Shown here: positions 1 through 12,610 of the stretch, one piece after another
Layout: every line of letters begins with the position of its first letter
Position numbering within the stretch: the first letter of the stretch is position 1
Source of the DNA: Marasmius tenuissimus
Lineage: Eukaryota > Basidiomycota > Agaricomycetes > Agaricales > Marasmiaceae
Assembly: GCA_029532415.1 (NCBI GenBank)
Contig: JAQOTA010000069.1
Location: 806,001-870,000 of the forward strand
Direction of reading: 5' to 3'
DNA: 64,000 nt
Notes under the pieces: model-generated
Seen by the model: only the letters and a program-made list of their open reading frames with translations
Databases searched by the model: none
Told to the model about the DNA's origin: nothing
Position numbers and translations under genes: made by a program

Positions 1-1229
1 AGGAAGAAGTGGAAGGTAGGGGCAAGAACGATTGAACCAAGTTGTCCTTCTTGCTCCGAAGACATTTCCAACTCAGTCAGGATCCAGGGTATCCCCCTCA
101 GTGGGTATTGGAGGTATGGGAAGCTTTGACAACCAAGGCAGGTAACTATAGACCTTGTTGCCAGCTAAAAAGAATTCTCTGTCTATATCAGAAACCTGGG
201 AGGTGACCTCTTGGAACGCAGTTCTATTGCCGCCCTGGATTAAAAGATATATTGAGTGTCTGCTGAGAAATCGAAGTCACAAAGATTCTCGCCTTGGGGA
301 TGTAGAAACGGACAGACTACTGGTTTCAACAACTGAGTGTCAATGGGCTGGATTTGAGCTTTCAGGATGATGATCCACAGCTGACTGCAGACAGGTTCGA
401 CTCCAAACAAGGTGGATGAAGGTCAAAGTCAGTGTTCAAGTTGAATGTGCATTGATCCAAGATCAACATAATCATGACACATAGACATATGATAATGGAT
501 CAATATTTGGCCATCGCCCAATACTCGGTGTTGTCTTTGGTATCCAGCAGGTATCAAGTGCCTGTTACTTATAACATCTCAAAGTAGCTTTCTCTCCTCT
601 GCCTTCCTCTGGCTGCGGCTCAAGTGATAGCTCAACATGTGGATCTTACAAGATCCCCTAGGTATTGTGATGACTCTTCTTCACACCATCCATTCAAGCT
701 GCCGGAATCATTCTGAGGGATTTATGAAGATACTTTTTAAACAAAACGATTGCAATTTGAACAGGACAACTCTCGTGCCGCAGGGGAGGCTTAGAGAGGC
801 CTCTTATCAACATACAATACCTTGAGCTGGTGTCTGCATCTCTGATAAAAGATGGGAATTACAGGCCTCAAAAACACCTGTAGAGATGAGGAAACTGGCA
901 AATTCATCGACAGGTGAGCTATAAGCCGTTAGAGTCGATTCAACCTAAATATATGTAAGTATTTCACGGCCATAAGACACAATGATTTCACCAGCATACA
1001 CACCTGTTTGACTTTTACTACAAAGGCCCTCGGAGGGGCTGTCTCTACCCGATATGTTGGCTCAAACCCCTTCTCTGTCTGCACTTCTGCATCCAAAGTC
1101 TGTCTTGCAGGGTTCTCAAGACTCTTCATTGACATAGACACTCTGAGTCCAGTCGTACTTTGTGAATCCTGATGGGAGCCCAAATTTCTGCTTGCTCCCC
1201 CTCTGCCATTGTAAGTACTTCAGGCGATG
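1..1229. other. Unassigned AT-rich stretch, no gene recognised
   Basis: No reading frame here resembles a known family; all are short and look accidental. The sequence has few CG dinucleotides, like the other old repeat remnants in the left third of the window. It may include decayed sequence of the LINE that becomes recognisable from about 1230, but I could not align it to the other LINE copies in the window. Confidence 0.4.
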
Positions 1230-2842
1230 ATGGAGTGGCACACAAGAAGCCAGAGTTCCTCACATCCACCTTCGTAAACTAGCCACTAGGGCGGATTACA
1301 GGGTAGCCACCTTGTCAAGCACACACCCGACAAGATCTCTACTTAGGGGAGCACAAGTCAAAGACGCCACCCCGCATCCCAAGTTGTTGGCCAATCTGAC
1401 GGAAGCAGTCCGGAAGAAGGTCAAAGGCACTGTTATCAAGATCGACAAGGTCTCTACTAAGCTTACCGAGGAGTTTGACCCCACACATGAGGATGCAAAC
1501 CCTGGCAACAGATTGCGGGATAGGTACTCTGACCGCTTCACATTCACTGAGTAAGCCAAGGACAAGGAGAAGTCTGAGTCCGAAAGCCTAGCTGAGTGGG
1601 TAACATTTCTGGACCAGAAACTCGAGATACTCGACGATGATCCTGATACGGTTGTTGCTGCTACCGACGCGTCGGTGCCGCAAAACCCTAGACATCAGGC
1701 CGCTTCAGCGGCTATGATATACAGAAGTGGAGACTTGGTCCATCAGACCAGGTATGCTTCAGGTGTTGTTACAGCTCCAGATGCAGAGCTATATGCCATA
1801 CAAGTGGCAATTTCCTACATGGCTATGTCATGCGGGGAAAGCAACCACTTTGTACTATTTACTGACTGCATTGCTGCAGCAAAGCAGGCAATTGACCCAT
1901 CCATACACTCAGGACAGAGCCACTCTCTGGCTGTGTGTAGGGTGCTATCTGATTGGTTTGCAGGAGGAGATGACCGCAAGGTGACCTTCATCCAAGTACC
2001 TTCAAAAGCAAAATGGAGTATACACCAGCTTGCCCATGAGTTTGTTAGAGGATTGCCTCCCATTGGTGTGGGGGCAGTACCCCAAACATTGTTGGATAGG
2101 CTTTGACAAGAAGCCACAAAGGCAGGGCAGGACGTGTGGGTATCACGCTTTCAGGACCCATCATATAGAGGCAGGCACTGTTATGAGCTGCAGGATCTCA
2201 AAGATCGCCCCTTGCAACCATCATACCTCAAGGGAGGAACATGGCTAAAGCTGGCCGGAGGGTCGCTTTCACTGACAACCAGAATGACTTGGTGCATTTT
2301 GGGGCACGCACCGATTGGGGAGTACTACCAGCGGTTCAATATTCAAGCAGATTCATCCTGCCTGTGTGGCGTGGACCCTGGTACTAGGGCACATATACTT
2401 TACCAATACTCAGAGCTAGAGCGCGAAAACTTGCTTAACCGGCTTCCGGGCCTGATAGCTTATTTGAAGGCAAACCCTCGGGCGTTTGCCTTCCCCTCCC
2501 AAGCAGTAGCAGAAGGAGTTGGGTAAGTCTCTTGGGCCGATGTGCTGGAGTTAGCTCCCCGTAGACTCTTTGGAGGGGTGTGCGGGCCTTTGCTGCTGAG
2601 CCTAGCAGGGGGCACTAGTGCGTCATAGCCCAGGATGATATAGCCTCATCTACCACGTAGTGTGATGAAACACTGTGGACATGTTCTGAGGTACGCGTAC
2701 GGTTCCTTAGGGGGGCGGACCTCCTTTCTAGCGGGGATCTAGTTATTATGCATTTTTGGCATGCTGCATCTGTATATAGCGACCGGACTGTGTTCGTACA
2801 CCGGTATATAAGAATATGATTCAAAAAAAAAAAAAAAAAAAA
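1230..2842 (+). mobile_element. 5'-truncated Tad-like LINE copy with poly-A tail
   Basis: This is the 3' end of a non-LTR retrotransposon. It holds the end of ORF2 (RNase H and a cysteine-rich C-terminus), a 3' UTR of about 300 bp ending in TATATAAGAATATGATTC, and a run of about 20 A. The same end occurs at 14384-14929 (reverse), 21058-21240 (reverse), 22702-23037 and 26444-26595. The left boundary is uncertain: coding similarity fades upstream of about 1230, and I found no target-site duplication matching the bases after the poly-A (ATCAGGTTTTACTAGG). Confidence 0.85.
1258..2526 (+). pseudogene. LINE ORF2 C-terminus: RNase H and zinc-finger end, broken
   Basis: The reading frame begins in the region after the reverse transcriptase (residues HLRKLATRADYRVATL, typical of Tad-clade ORF2). 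It continues through a type I RNase H domain: Asp in ATDASVP, Glu in DAELYAIQ, Asp in LFTDCIAAA and His in HQLAHEFVRG. The C-terminus has the C-x-C...H...C pattern (CLCGVDPGTRAHILY) common after RNase H in these elements. In-frame stops lie at 1552-1554 and 2104-2106, with a frameshift between the RNase H and the C-terminal part, so the copy is dead. The parallel copy at 21839-22701 supports the same reading. Confidence 0.85.
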
Positions 2843-5019
2843 TCAGGTTTTACTAGGCGTCAACTTTGCCATCAAGAAATATGTTGCCTGGCCTTCCATT
2901 CACTCGTTGTAGTCAGCAGCTCAAAGTTGCTGCTTTGCCTTACACTCTTTGGCATGTTCTTGGTGTTTCTGGGATTTCTTTCCTTTGTGGTATTTCTTAT
3001 GGCTCTTCTTCAGGGCCTCCTATTGCTTTGTTTCATTGTTGACAAAAATCCATTTTATGGACACAAAGTACGTCAGCTGCCAACAAAAAGGGCCTGAGGG
3101 CCACTGTCAGGAGCAATATTGAGTAAGCGTAATGGTGCTCACATAGTACGCAGCCTTGATCATGGCCCCACTGTTCCCGAATCTTGGACACACACTGATC
3201 ACAGTAGTATTTCTTCTTGCCAGTACAAGCAAGAAGGCACCCTTTTGTGATATTGAGCTGCTCGTCTTGGCATATCTAGGCATTTTTCAGGAATGCAGGA
3301 GTTTGATGGTAATGCAGATGTACACAACAAGAGCCTTTAGTCATCCATTCCTGAGCCACAAATGTGAGTGCACAGTAGCATGTGTGAGTACTGAACTTGG
3401 TAATAATGTCTACTTTGGACATATCATTTGAAGACCGTCCAGCAAGGGAATGTAGCCGAGGTATCCGATAGTATCAGTATGGAATTCACACTTGGATGCT
3501 TTGCAGTACAATCTGTTTGCTCAGACATGTTTGAGTACCTCCCAGACATGCTTCTTGTGAGAGGGGCCCTGTTCCCCCTGCTCACCAGAATCAGACCTAA
3601 AAACTCAAAACACTTACTGGAGTCAAACCTGAGGCCAGAGCAACTGCTACCTATTCAACAGCGCTGGTAATCCCTCTGCCATAGTACTATTGAAAAGCAA
3701 CCTTTACTCAAGCCCCATGTATCAAAAATCATGTTATTCTGCATTCTAAGCACATAAAATTCTATTACTCAATGTATTCCATTAGTCAGCATTATCCTGT
3801 CATTGCTTCCCAGGTCTAGTCTATCACCACTACCCTCCATATATTTGTTCTGACCATCATTGTCACTCTCATCTTCCTCTAGCCCATCTTCATCTACATG
3901 GTCACCTTCTCCCATCTCCCCCTCCTCCAGCCCTTTGCTTCCACATCCCTGTCCTTCTCCCCTCAATCATCAACAAGAAGGAAACAACATACACTCTTTC
4001 TCTATAGCATATGGAATTGGTATATCCCCATCACGCTTAGGCCACTCAGCATGTTCCCACATCAAGCACATATTTTCCCACTTGGCCAGCAAGACGTCTG
4101 AAATATTTCTTGATAGCCCCTTGTTTGCCTCTTTCTGCTTGTTCTGGAATCCTATGGCTTGCACGTACTTGTTCCTAAGCAAGGTATCTACAATGATATG
4201 CCTCAATGACTAGTCACGACTTGGCCACTGTTCTACTTATCCATTGTTATGTACTTCAGCCAATTGAAGAAGGCAAAGCATGCCTAGTTAGAAGGGGCCA
4301 AAAAATTGTTCATAGTTGACAGAATTTGAGCTGAAATGTGTTCTGGAAGGTAAAAATGGCCAGCAGAGGTGCAAAAAAGCATGGTAAGTGTCCAAAAACT
4401 TTCAAAAATCAATCTGGTACTCATTTTGACCCTGTTTCTACAGTCTTTATTCTCAGTTTGGGTCCTGGGATGGTTCAAAGGGCAGAGGAAGGCAGTTGGG
4501 GGGTGTGGGGAGTTTGATGGTGGTGATTGATGGTCAAGAGGGAATGAGGCTAAGCCTTTGTGTGTAGCACAGAAAAGTCTGTATAGTGACAATCAATGTT
4601 TTTAAGTCTGATCTTTATGATTCAGATACTCCAATTTATTATAATGACAATATATCCCAGGATAGACTCAAACTTGTCAAGGCCAAGAATCTACAGGGTC
4701 AATGACTAATTAACTATCTACTAGTAATTAAAGATGTATATAGTGAGTGGATGTAGGTCTTGCAACTGTCATGGAACTATGAGTACAAATCTATAGTGAG
4801 TATTAGTAGGTATGTGCAAAAACTGTGACAGGTACATAGGCCAATTCCTAAAAGATTCAGATAGGAGGTGAAGGCAAGCTTGACAATGAGCACATGTCTT
4901 TTTCAGCTTCATCAACAGTAATGGTGGCCAAAAGCAAGCAGAGATTCACTACTACCAGTGCTTTCTAACCCAACTTTCATTATGTTTCCATAGCTGTCTT
5001 CTCCATTAAACCGTAACAA
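2843..5019. other. Unassigned CG-poor sequence
   Basis: The reading frames here are 65-117 codons long, overlap on both strands and match no family I recognise. A pyrimidine-rich stretch near 3850-3970 produces a spurious serine/proline-rich frame. Base composition matches neighbouring decayed repeats. I see no promoter, intron chain or terminal repeat that would define a gene or element. Confidence 0.4.
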
Positions 5020-5475
5020 CATTACATCCATTCATCTCACCCTGGTCTATCTCACCTAGTCACATCACACTTGGCCAGTCACATCACCTCCAGACCCTTT
5101 TCCACTACTTCTATCTCCACTTCCAGGACTCTTTCCCCTTGTTATTCTGACTTATGAATAGAATAAGTGAGCATGGGAATATCTCAGAAGTTGGAGATAA
5201 GTAAGTAAGAATATCTTCATTCCATCATGCACATATTCATTTCTGGTTCATTTCCTTTCCAGTATTATTCTCCCCGTGTTTGACTTCCATATAATACATC
5301 AATCTCTCCCACATTTGACTCACTTATCATTCATTCATTTACTATAACCCTATATAAGCTCTATACTTCTATCCTGTAGCTTTAGACTCAAAATCAACCT
5401 GGATCAACCAGGTATTCATGACTCTCATGATTTTCCATTCCTCGCAACTTGTCCTCTTAGTCTAGTTTATGGCTA
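5020..5475 (+). mobile_element. Truncated LTR, TGTTACATCC family, with an internal flip
   Basis: From about 5020 (ATTACATCC) to about 5475 this follows the solo LTRs at 23877-24641 and 32264-39087: shared CACCCTGGTCTATCTCACC near the start, TATATAAGCTCTATAC near 5353 and CAACTTGTCCTCTTAG at the end. The distal quarter of the LTR is missing; the next LTR starts at 5482. About 55 bp (5154-5209) is inverted relative to the other two copies. I see no TSD. Confidence 0.75.
5154..5209 (-). repeat. Microinversion inside an LTR copy
   Basis: Read on the reverse strand, this segment matches the forward sequence of the two paralogous LTRs (around 24136-24178 and 32517-32568), including GAGATATTCCCA and GCTCACTTATTCTA. 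The flanks on both sides (TTATTCTGACTT and ATATCTTCATTCC) stay in the forward orientation. It is therefore an in-place inversion, not an inverted insertion. Confidence 0.75.
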
Positions 5476-5481
5476 GTGGAT

Positions 5482-5991
5482 TGTCACAAACTGCCACTAT
5501 TCTTTTGTCCTGTCCACCCCAGTGCCGGCCCTACTTCCATGGATCTTGCCATTTACCATCACCAGAGTCATTTCAATCAATTCTCCCATTGACATAGCAT
5601 TGGCACCTGTCATCTTCATTTACTTATTGAGCCATATCAGTTATTTTGGTCTTTCATCATGGAACAATCACCTTTTGATTTCTTTCTCATACCTTACCAT
5701 CAGTTACAACTATACATGTTTGGTTTGACTTCCCCGCTTTTTCTCTCATGGATACTTTTGACAGTTCTCATCATTTCATTCATTCCTTGTGATGCATATT
5801 CTCATATATACTCATGGTCTCTGTAGGTAGTTTCCCAGCTTGTCCACTTTGTCTCCCCACTGCTTGTAGCACTTGTGCTGGGTTGAGCTTTTGGCTGCTC
5901 AATCTACTCTTTTACTTTTCTATCAACTAGCCTTATCTTTAAGTGAGTTCAGGTGGCTTGAGAGGTTTATTCACAGAGGCCATTTGTGACA
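5482..5991 (+). mobile_element. Solo LTR, TGTCACAAA family, TSD GTGGAT
   Basis: This 510-bp LTR begins TGTCACAAACTGCC and ends GGCCATTTGTGACA, so its ends are inverted repeats of TGTCACAAA. It is flanked by GTGGAT at 5476-5481 and 5992-5997. A second copy at 25650-26739 carries a LINE insertion; this copy shows the uninterrupted (empty) sequence of that site. With an LTR on neither side and a duplication present, it is a recombined solo LTR of a Gypsy-type element. Confidence 0.88.
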
Positions 5992-5997
5992 GTGGAT

Positions 5998-8900
5998 GGG
6001 ATGGTTTCAGAAACTAATATCAAGAGTTGCCAGAGTATTTCTATGCCACTGGTGTGGTAGGGCCTGGCAGTCCCCTCTTTGATTTTTGAATTCTTGTCAT
6101 TTCTGGTTATTTCTGGTTATTTCTGGTTATTTCTGCTTAATTCCATTTACTTCTGTTTCCGACATATACTCATGATTTCTGATTCAGACAAACTCATCAA
6201 AATATATCACATTATCTTTATACTTACAATGTACTTTGTGCCACACACTTTCTTACCAAGTTATTTCTCTCTTGCTGTTGTGTGCTGCTTGCATGACTTT
6301 GTCCACCCTGTCTGTGCTATGAGGCTTAGTCCACCTCCAAATAGCTGTCACACGGAGTAGGAATTACAGGTAGAGCTTTGTGGGGCCAAGTGAGTCCATA
6401 CCTTTTCATTTCCACAGCCTTTTTCATACCCACCAGTCTCCAATTTCTCTCCCTGTTGTTTATTTCTCCCTTTCTTGACACACAGTATATGTCTGCATCT
6501 TCTCTGTGAGTGGGAATTACTTACATAAAACTGTACAGTTGCTGTCTACCTGTGTACCCTGCTTTGTATAGCTGTCAATCCAGCCAACCTTATGCTCATT
6601 CCCCCATGTTCTATGTCTCTGAAGTCAAACAAGTATTCAGATCAAGTTATACACAATGTGATGTGGAAGGAATCTGTACTCCCCACGTGTACACTCATTC
6701 ACCCCTAATCTCCACCGCTGCACTGCCCCACCATGATACTTTATCACTCTAATTTGTTCCTCATCACCTTACCATCACATCTCATTCTCTTCTCTTCTCT
6801 TTTTCTTTGTTCAATCCCTCCCCATCATCACTGGTTTCATGTCCACTACCGCTCTTCATTTCTATTTCCGACTCCTGAGCACTGATGCCCCTCTCTGCAC
6901 CACTAGATCACACACTGTTTGCCTCCAACGGTCGGAGCCTGTTCACCTCTGTGTTGATCAACCTTTCAAGTACAGTGGCAAGCCAAAATGGATTGAATTG
7001 GGAATACCCTAAATGGTCACTCCTTTTCTCTTACATGTTTTATGCTGACTCGGGCTTTGTATATTATACCCAGCAGGGTAGAAATAATTTATTGGTGTTC
7101 TCTGTGATTCTGTGTGTTTATTATTTCCCTCCCAAGTCCTCTCACGCAGTTGTTGCGCACCAATCTTTCCACTCGCTTGTACTCATATCTGACCTACTCC
7201 AGACCATTCTCACCCCAGACGCAATCTCCTACCTTAGCAATGTGTCTCCAGGTACATGTTAGTTCTATTTATGTCTTGAATTGATTGCCTCGAGGACACC
7301 ATGCACCCTCGTGTCATTTCCTCTTTACTCCAGATCCAATATGCCCAACTCGGTGTCCTTGATCCTAGTGTGGATCAAAACAATCTTCTTCACTGGGAAG
7401 TTGTAGTCTGTTGAGTGACCTATGCAAGAAAACAAGAATCAATAATCAGGTGAGGTTTTTCTGGTACACCATTTGAAATGTAATAATAAACTATTAAAGG
7501 CTGATCTTGGTGGCTTACCTCTAACACTTTGTAATGAATTGTTTTGAGATCAATCACCATTGCTTGAATATTCCAAGTTATATATTCTATGGAGTCCTCT
7601 CTATAGGTCGTCAAGATTATGGTAAGGCTGCCTATTTGAATGGACAGCCTCCACTGAAAGTAGCTTGCACTGTTGTATCCATTCTATTAGATCCCATGGG
7701 CTGTCAATGAATGCGGTAATCTCATTGATCCTAGAGTTCAAGAGGCCTGGACAGCCCTCCTGAATTTGGCCTATTTATCCTGGGACCTTTCATGCCTCTA
7801 TAGGTGTGGAGCACATTCTTAGGACTTGTTAATGATAATAAGATAGTACTACTGACAACTTCAAGACTTTCAGGGATTAGCAGACAAAAAGTCAGCTGAT
7901 AGAACCAAGACTATGTTTCAATGCTTAGTTACTGACAAATGAACAGTGTACAGGTCACAACTACTGATGCAGGAGTCAGTGATTGACTGCACAGGATACT
8001 TATAAAGGTTAAGAAGGTTCACAGATTAAGACAACAAGTTGAGCTTAGCTTCAGGCAAGCCTTGGATTAAATTTACTCATGAGTTGGGCTCATGCGGGTG
8101 TAATAGTTAGAAGTCAATATATCAGCTATTGAACAATCTAATACTACAAGGAGAGAGACAATAGTGAGTAGATTTATAGAGGAGAGAAAAGTTACAAGGT
8201 GGGTTTCAAAATAACTAGGTTGGGGCTCAACCCACCATTTTCAAGCCTTTTTGGTGCATACAATGTGTTATGATTTGCCCCTACTTCCACCAACAAGTGC
8301 CCATACAGACACCCTTTCCTACCCGACACCCTTCCACCTTTCCCTTATCACCTTTCCCACTCATTCAAACATCCATCTCTATAGACAAACTCGAGCAAGT
8401 GGAGCTATGCATCCAGACCACAGCTTCAGACCATGCCCAGCAACATCTCCACATGCCACCCTGAGTCATGATATATAGACAGCTGCAATGACTCACATAA
8501 TATTTGCAGCCACTCCCACAATGACTCAGTTCAATTACAAACAACTCACACAGAAGGAAATCTTCTTGATTGCACTCATTCACTCGAAGAATTCCGCCAA
8601 AATTCATCCTTCAAATGCATTGAAATCAACAGCTCTCAATATCACGAAGGCAACACGAGCTGGTTGAAAGAAAAAAGTATCTAGGTAGGTCAAGCTCATC
8701 ATCATTGCACTCATGGTTAACCAGCAAAGGTATCAAAGGAAAGAGATGTGGGGAAGCTCCCAGTAAGTATTGCTAAATGTTTCACCTCACATTATACATT
8801 CTGGGACTCACTGTGTCTAGAATCCTGAGTCCACTCTGTTTGAGGCTGTAAAGGACAAGCCAGAGCCTGATGCATCTACTCTCTGGAGAACCCTGAAGGC

Positions 8901-9109
8901 TTTTGGTATGGATGCAGATGACTGAATGCTCAGCTACAAGGTGGGTTAAGATGTAGCCCAAGATCTTCCCACTCATAACTGCCCTTTGGCCAGACCATTG
9001 TGGATTGTTTGGATCTTGTTGCAATTGATGGACATGTTTTCTACCATCAAGTGAAGACCAATATTAAAGACCTGGATGACAAGGTTGGTGCAAGTGGCCT
9101 GTGCTATGC
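5998..9109. other. Unassigned repeat-like sequence
   Basis: No convincing gene is present. A short tandem repeat lies at 6101-6130. The end of the stretch (about 8990-9109) is probably decayed coding sequence of the Gypsy element recognised from 9110 on, and part of 7300-8990 may be its gag and leader, but I could not identify any motif. The reading frames are short and contradictory on both strands. Confidence 0.4.
6101..6130 (+). repeat. Three exact 10-bp tandem units
   Basis: The unit TTCTGGTTAT occurs three times without gaps, and a fourth degenerate unit (TTCTGCTTAA) follows. It lies in unassigned noncoding sequence. Confidence 0.9.
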
Positions 9110-9277
9110 AAAGTCAAGGATATTCAATCTTTCCTTGGCTTTTACAACTTTTACCAGCATTTTATCTTCAGCTATAGTGTCATTACTATCTCTTGAACCC
9201 ACCTCACTTGGGAAGACATTTGTTGTAACTTCAGCCTGGAATCCCAGGCTGCCTTTGATACTCTGAAAGAGGCACTC

Positions 9278-9883
9278 TGTAAGGGGACAAGCTATTTTGG
9301 GCTATTTGAGCCTGGTGGTGCATAGTTGTGCACTTATTTGGGCCATAGCTCATTCCCCTGTACACCAATTCACTAACAGCATTGATCATTCGATTTGGCG
9401 TGTTCGACTCTATTTGGGTGCCCCTGCAACCCGTTAGTACCATCCTTTCATTCTCTTTATTATTCACTTTTATTGCATTGTTCTTATCTCACCGAGTTGA
9501 GCACTTTCATTCATTTTGTTTATTGCTGGCTTTCCTGATGCCAGGATTTTATATGCTGTTTAGACATTGATTGTTGACCTATTATCTTGATTGTCTATCA
9601 TTTTTATGTTGATACCTTTATGTGTTCTTGTGCTACATTCATTTTGAGCAGCAGTGTCTGCTTTTGTCTGCTTTGAGTTTCCAGTTTTGGGATATGGATT
9701 ATGTAAGATAGTATATATACTGGGCAGCTGGGCAGAGGGATTCCTCAGACTTTTCTCTTTGGATCCCCTCTGCTAGATGCGCTTTCTGTGTATTTTCTCT
9801 CTTCTATTACTTATATATGACTTTGGATCCCCCTCTGCTAGACTTGTGTGACTTGTAGCACCTCTAGGAGAGTTGCCCTTACA
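9278..9883 (+). mobile_element. Solo LTR with TGTAAGGG ends, inside Gypsy RNase H
   Basis: This 606-bp LTR starts TGTAAGGGGACAAGC and ends AGTTGCCCTTACA, so its termini are inverted repeats of TGTAAGGG. Flanking 5-mers are CACTC (9273-9277) and CATTC (9884-9888), a TSD with one later change. Skipping the LTR and one duplicate restores the Gypsy coding frame across the site (residues KEA then FTHA). A partial reverse-strand copy is at 16909-17212. Confidence 0.9.
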
Positions 9884-10148
9884 CATTCACTCATGCCTCT
9901 ATCCTCACACACTGGATTCCTGATCAAGAAATCATTGTGGAAACCAACACATCGGACTATGCATTAGTGGCTATCCTCTCTTTCCAGACTGACAACAGTG
10001 AGATCCATCCTATTGCATTCTCCCAGACTTTCACTCTTCAGGAACTCCACTACAACATGCACCACAAACAGCTCCTTGCCATCTTTGAGGCATTCAAACA
10101 TTGGCGGCACTACTTTGAGGGTTCCAAGAATCTGGTTGATGTGGTAAT

Positions 10149-10633
10149 TGTCAAGAACGAGGCCAGTGACTAGGAAAACCCCTCAGGCCACCAACAGGGT
10201 CAAGAGTGCAAAGGGAAGAGGACAGATTTGAGCAGAGCAAGTGTAAGATAGTACATGCTGGAAACAAGCACTATAAGACAAAGTTGTCAGACTGGAGAAC
10301 TATCTAGAAGTGTCTATGATTATATATGACAGAGCTAAGCTGTAGAGATATCATGGGAACAAAGGTAAAACAGGAAAACTGAAAGAACAAGTGATAAGGA
10401 TTAAGGGATACATGTGAAAACATTGTCATGTGGAAACATTGTTATGATGGAAACCATATGGTATGCTGGCAAAATATCTGGAAACAATGTGGAACACCAG
10501 GTAGTACCAGGTAATGATATGGGGGCCAGAATGTGGTAGTGAGAACATGTAACCATGGGAAATAAAGAGAAAAACATGAGGAAAAAGTACCTGGGGACCA
10601 AGGGAAGGGAAAACAGTAGGTGGATTCGTAACA
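10149..10633 (-). mobile_element. Solo LTR (TGTTAC-AATC family), TSD GTAAT
   Basis: On the reverse strand it starts TGTTACGAATCCACC; the forward-strand left end is TGTCAAGAACGAGG. The perfect 5-bp duplication GTAAT lies at 10144-10148 and 10634-10638. It resembles the LTR arms at 29638-30549 (for example CTCTGTCATATATAATCAT against the related sequence there). It splits the Gypsy RNase H, whose downstream part resumes at 10639 (codons for DHVNL). Confidence 0.85.
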
Positions 10634-11981
10634 GTAATGGATCATGTAAATCTCAAATGTTTCACTACTATAAAGATTTTCACCCAATGACAAGTATGCT
10701 GATCTGAGTATCTCTCTCACTTTATAGCATGGTAATTTGTTTCTGTCCTGGCAAGCTTGGTGCAAAACCAGACACTTGGACTAGATGATGGGTCATCTAT
10801 CTTAAAGATGGGGATACACCTTACACCCATCTCAATCCACACAACTTCCAACCTATATTCACTCAGGAACAACTCTCTGCTTTCCTGCACACTACATTCC
10901 TTGAAAATCCAGTTCTTTGTGCAAGCATTATCATGGACATTGAGCAGCTCCACAAGAACATTCAGACTGCTCAGACAGAAGATTCCTCCCTCATCCAACA
11001 CTTCCAATTTGCTTCTGACACTTCCAACAAGACTAGATGGACTATCAACAAAACAGGTTTCCTCTGTTTAGATGACAAAATCTATGTTCCTGAAGCCAAC
11101 AACCTCTGACTTAGAATCCTCCAACAATATCACAATCATATCATCTCTGGTCATTTTGGTCAGAACCAAACTCTTGAAACCATCCAACATCAATATACTG
11201 TATATGGCCTCTCATCTGAGAGCTTGTGTGAGACTACATTCACTCCTGTGTAATTTGTGCACAGAACAAGACTCCATGACACTGGTCATACAGACTCCTA
11301 CAACCTCTTCCAGTTCCCACACAACTATGGGACTCTATTTCTATGGACTTCATAGAGGAACTTCCAAACTCTAATGGTTTCAATTCCATTCCTAGTTATC
11401 ATCAACCACGCTTCAAAACAAGCAATCTTCATCCCTACCAACATCCATATCACTTCCAAACACTTCCAAACAACTCGCTCGACTCTTCGTTCTCTAAGCA
11501 TGGTGTTCCTCAGTATGTCACCTCTGACTGTGGTTCCAAATTTGTTTCCCACTTCATGTGTTGGTCCTGGTCTTGTCCCATTCTCCCCATGCATCATTGC
11601 ACAGACATTTTGCATTCTGGTGCCCTTCAGAGGTTTTTCTGGCTCCAGAGCATTGTATTCCAGAAGTTTGTCATCCAGACACAGCATGGTGAAGGTGAAT
11701 TCAGTGGATGTAGGTGTGCTAGAAAGTGTTGATGATATTTTTGAGAAGTTGGGGAAATGAAGTTGGGATTCGCTTGGTGTGCTTCTCATATATCTTTTCT
11801 CTATTTGGTTCTTGTTTGGTTTTCCAGAATATTGTTTCATGTTCCAGAATGTTCTATCAACTCATCACATTTCTATTGTTCTATGTCTTCCTTCTGATTG
11901 CTTCTGAACTTTTTACATCTTACAATTTTTCTCCTTACTTCCTCTGCAGCTCTCGAGGCAAGAGCCTTAGGAGGGGGATAC

Positions 11982-12610
11982 TGTAACATCCATGCCAGTT
12001 ATGGCTTTTGAAGGCTTGTTTCCACCTTCTGGAGGTTCCAAGCCATGAAACGTACTTTATGTTTTCTCTTTCCTTCCTGATCCTTTCCAGAATGTGACTT
12101 TGACTTCTGAGGTTGTGTCCCCAGTACTTACAGATCAGAGATACATATACATCATTCATTTCTGAGTAGTCTGTGGGCTCTGCATCCTGACATTCCGCTT
12201 TTCATTTACTTATGACTCATCCCATGCATTCTATTCTGACATTTCATCTCCAATTTGTTTCTGACTCTGGAACTTTGCCTTCCACCTTGGATTCTGTACT
12301 GTACATACATTCCTCCCACTCTTGACTCATCTCTGATACTACAATCAGCCTTCAGAGGTCCTGGAGACTGATACATATATAAGCTAGATACTTCATGACT
12401 TGTATTTCTCAAAATCAAAATCAACTTGGTTTCCATTTTATCTCTATTGTCTCATTCTATCTCTTTATCTCTATCTTGTCTATCTCTTCCTCTTCCTTTC
12501 CCTTCCAGTCAAGGACAACTCAACTCAACAGTGTTGTCAGTGGAACTGTTGACTATTGTCCAACCATCTGCTTGGCTTCTGGTTGATGGAATCTCTCTCC
12601 AACTCTGACA
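11982..12610 (+). mobile_element. 3' LTR of the decayed Gypsy element
   Basis: Starts TGTAACATCCATGCC straight after the polypurine tract AGGAGGGGGATAC, the expected junction of a Gypsy internal region and its 3' LTR. A TATA-like TACATATATAAGC lies near 12370. The proposed end is CAACTCTGACA at 12610, giving 629 bp; the right edge is chosen only because it ends in ACA. No matching 5' LTR was found in the window. Confidence 0.7.

Larger units (their letters stand above)
9110..11981 (+). pseudogene. Decayed Ty3/Gypsy pol (RT end, RNase H, integrase)
   Basis: Reading across frameshifts and two LTR insertions, the pieces follow Gypsy pol order. At 9110-9180 is the end of the reverse transcriptase (VKDIQSFLGFYNFYQHF). 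At 9235-9277 and 9884-10148 is RNase H (QAAFDTLKEA, then ILTHWIPDQEIIVET and LLAIFEAFKHWRHYFEG). From 10639 come the RNase H tail (SEYLSHF), the linker KLGAKPDT and the region before integrase (DDKIYVPEANNL). At 11340-11560 are integrase remnants (MDFIEELPNSNGFN, HGVPQYVTSDCGSKFVSHF). It ends in a purine-rich tract (AGGAGGGGGATAC) just before the 3' LTR at 11982. Many stops and frameshifts make it inactive. The 5' LTR and gag were not recognised. Confidence 0.85.

Noticed and set aside
3860..4213. Serine/proline-rich forward frame
   Set aside because: Produced by a pyrimidine-rich tract; no homologous motif, and overlapping frames on both strands are equally long.
5482..5991. Small membrane-protein genes suggested by hydrophobic frames
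   Set aside because: The frames lie inside an LTR whose sister copy at 25650-26739 has the same sequence; AT-rich LTRs often encode hydrophobic strings by chance.
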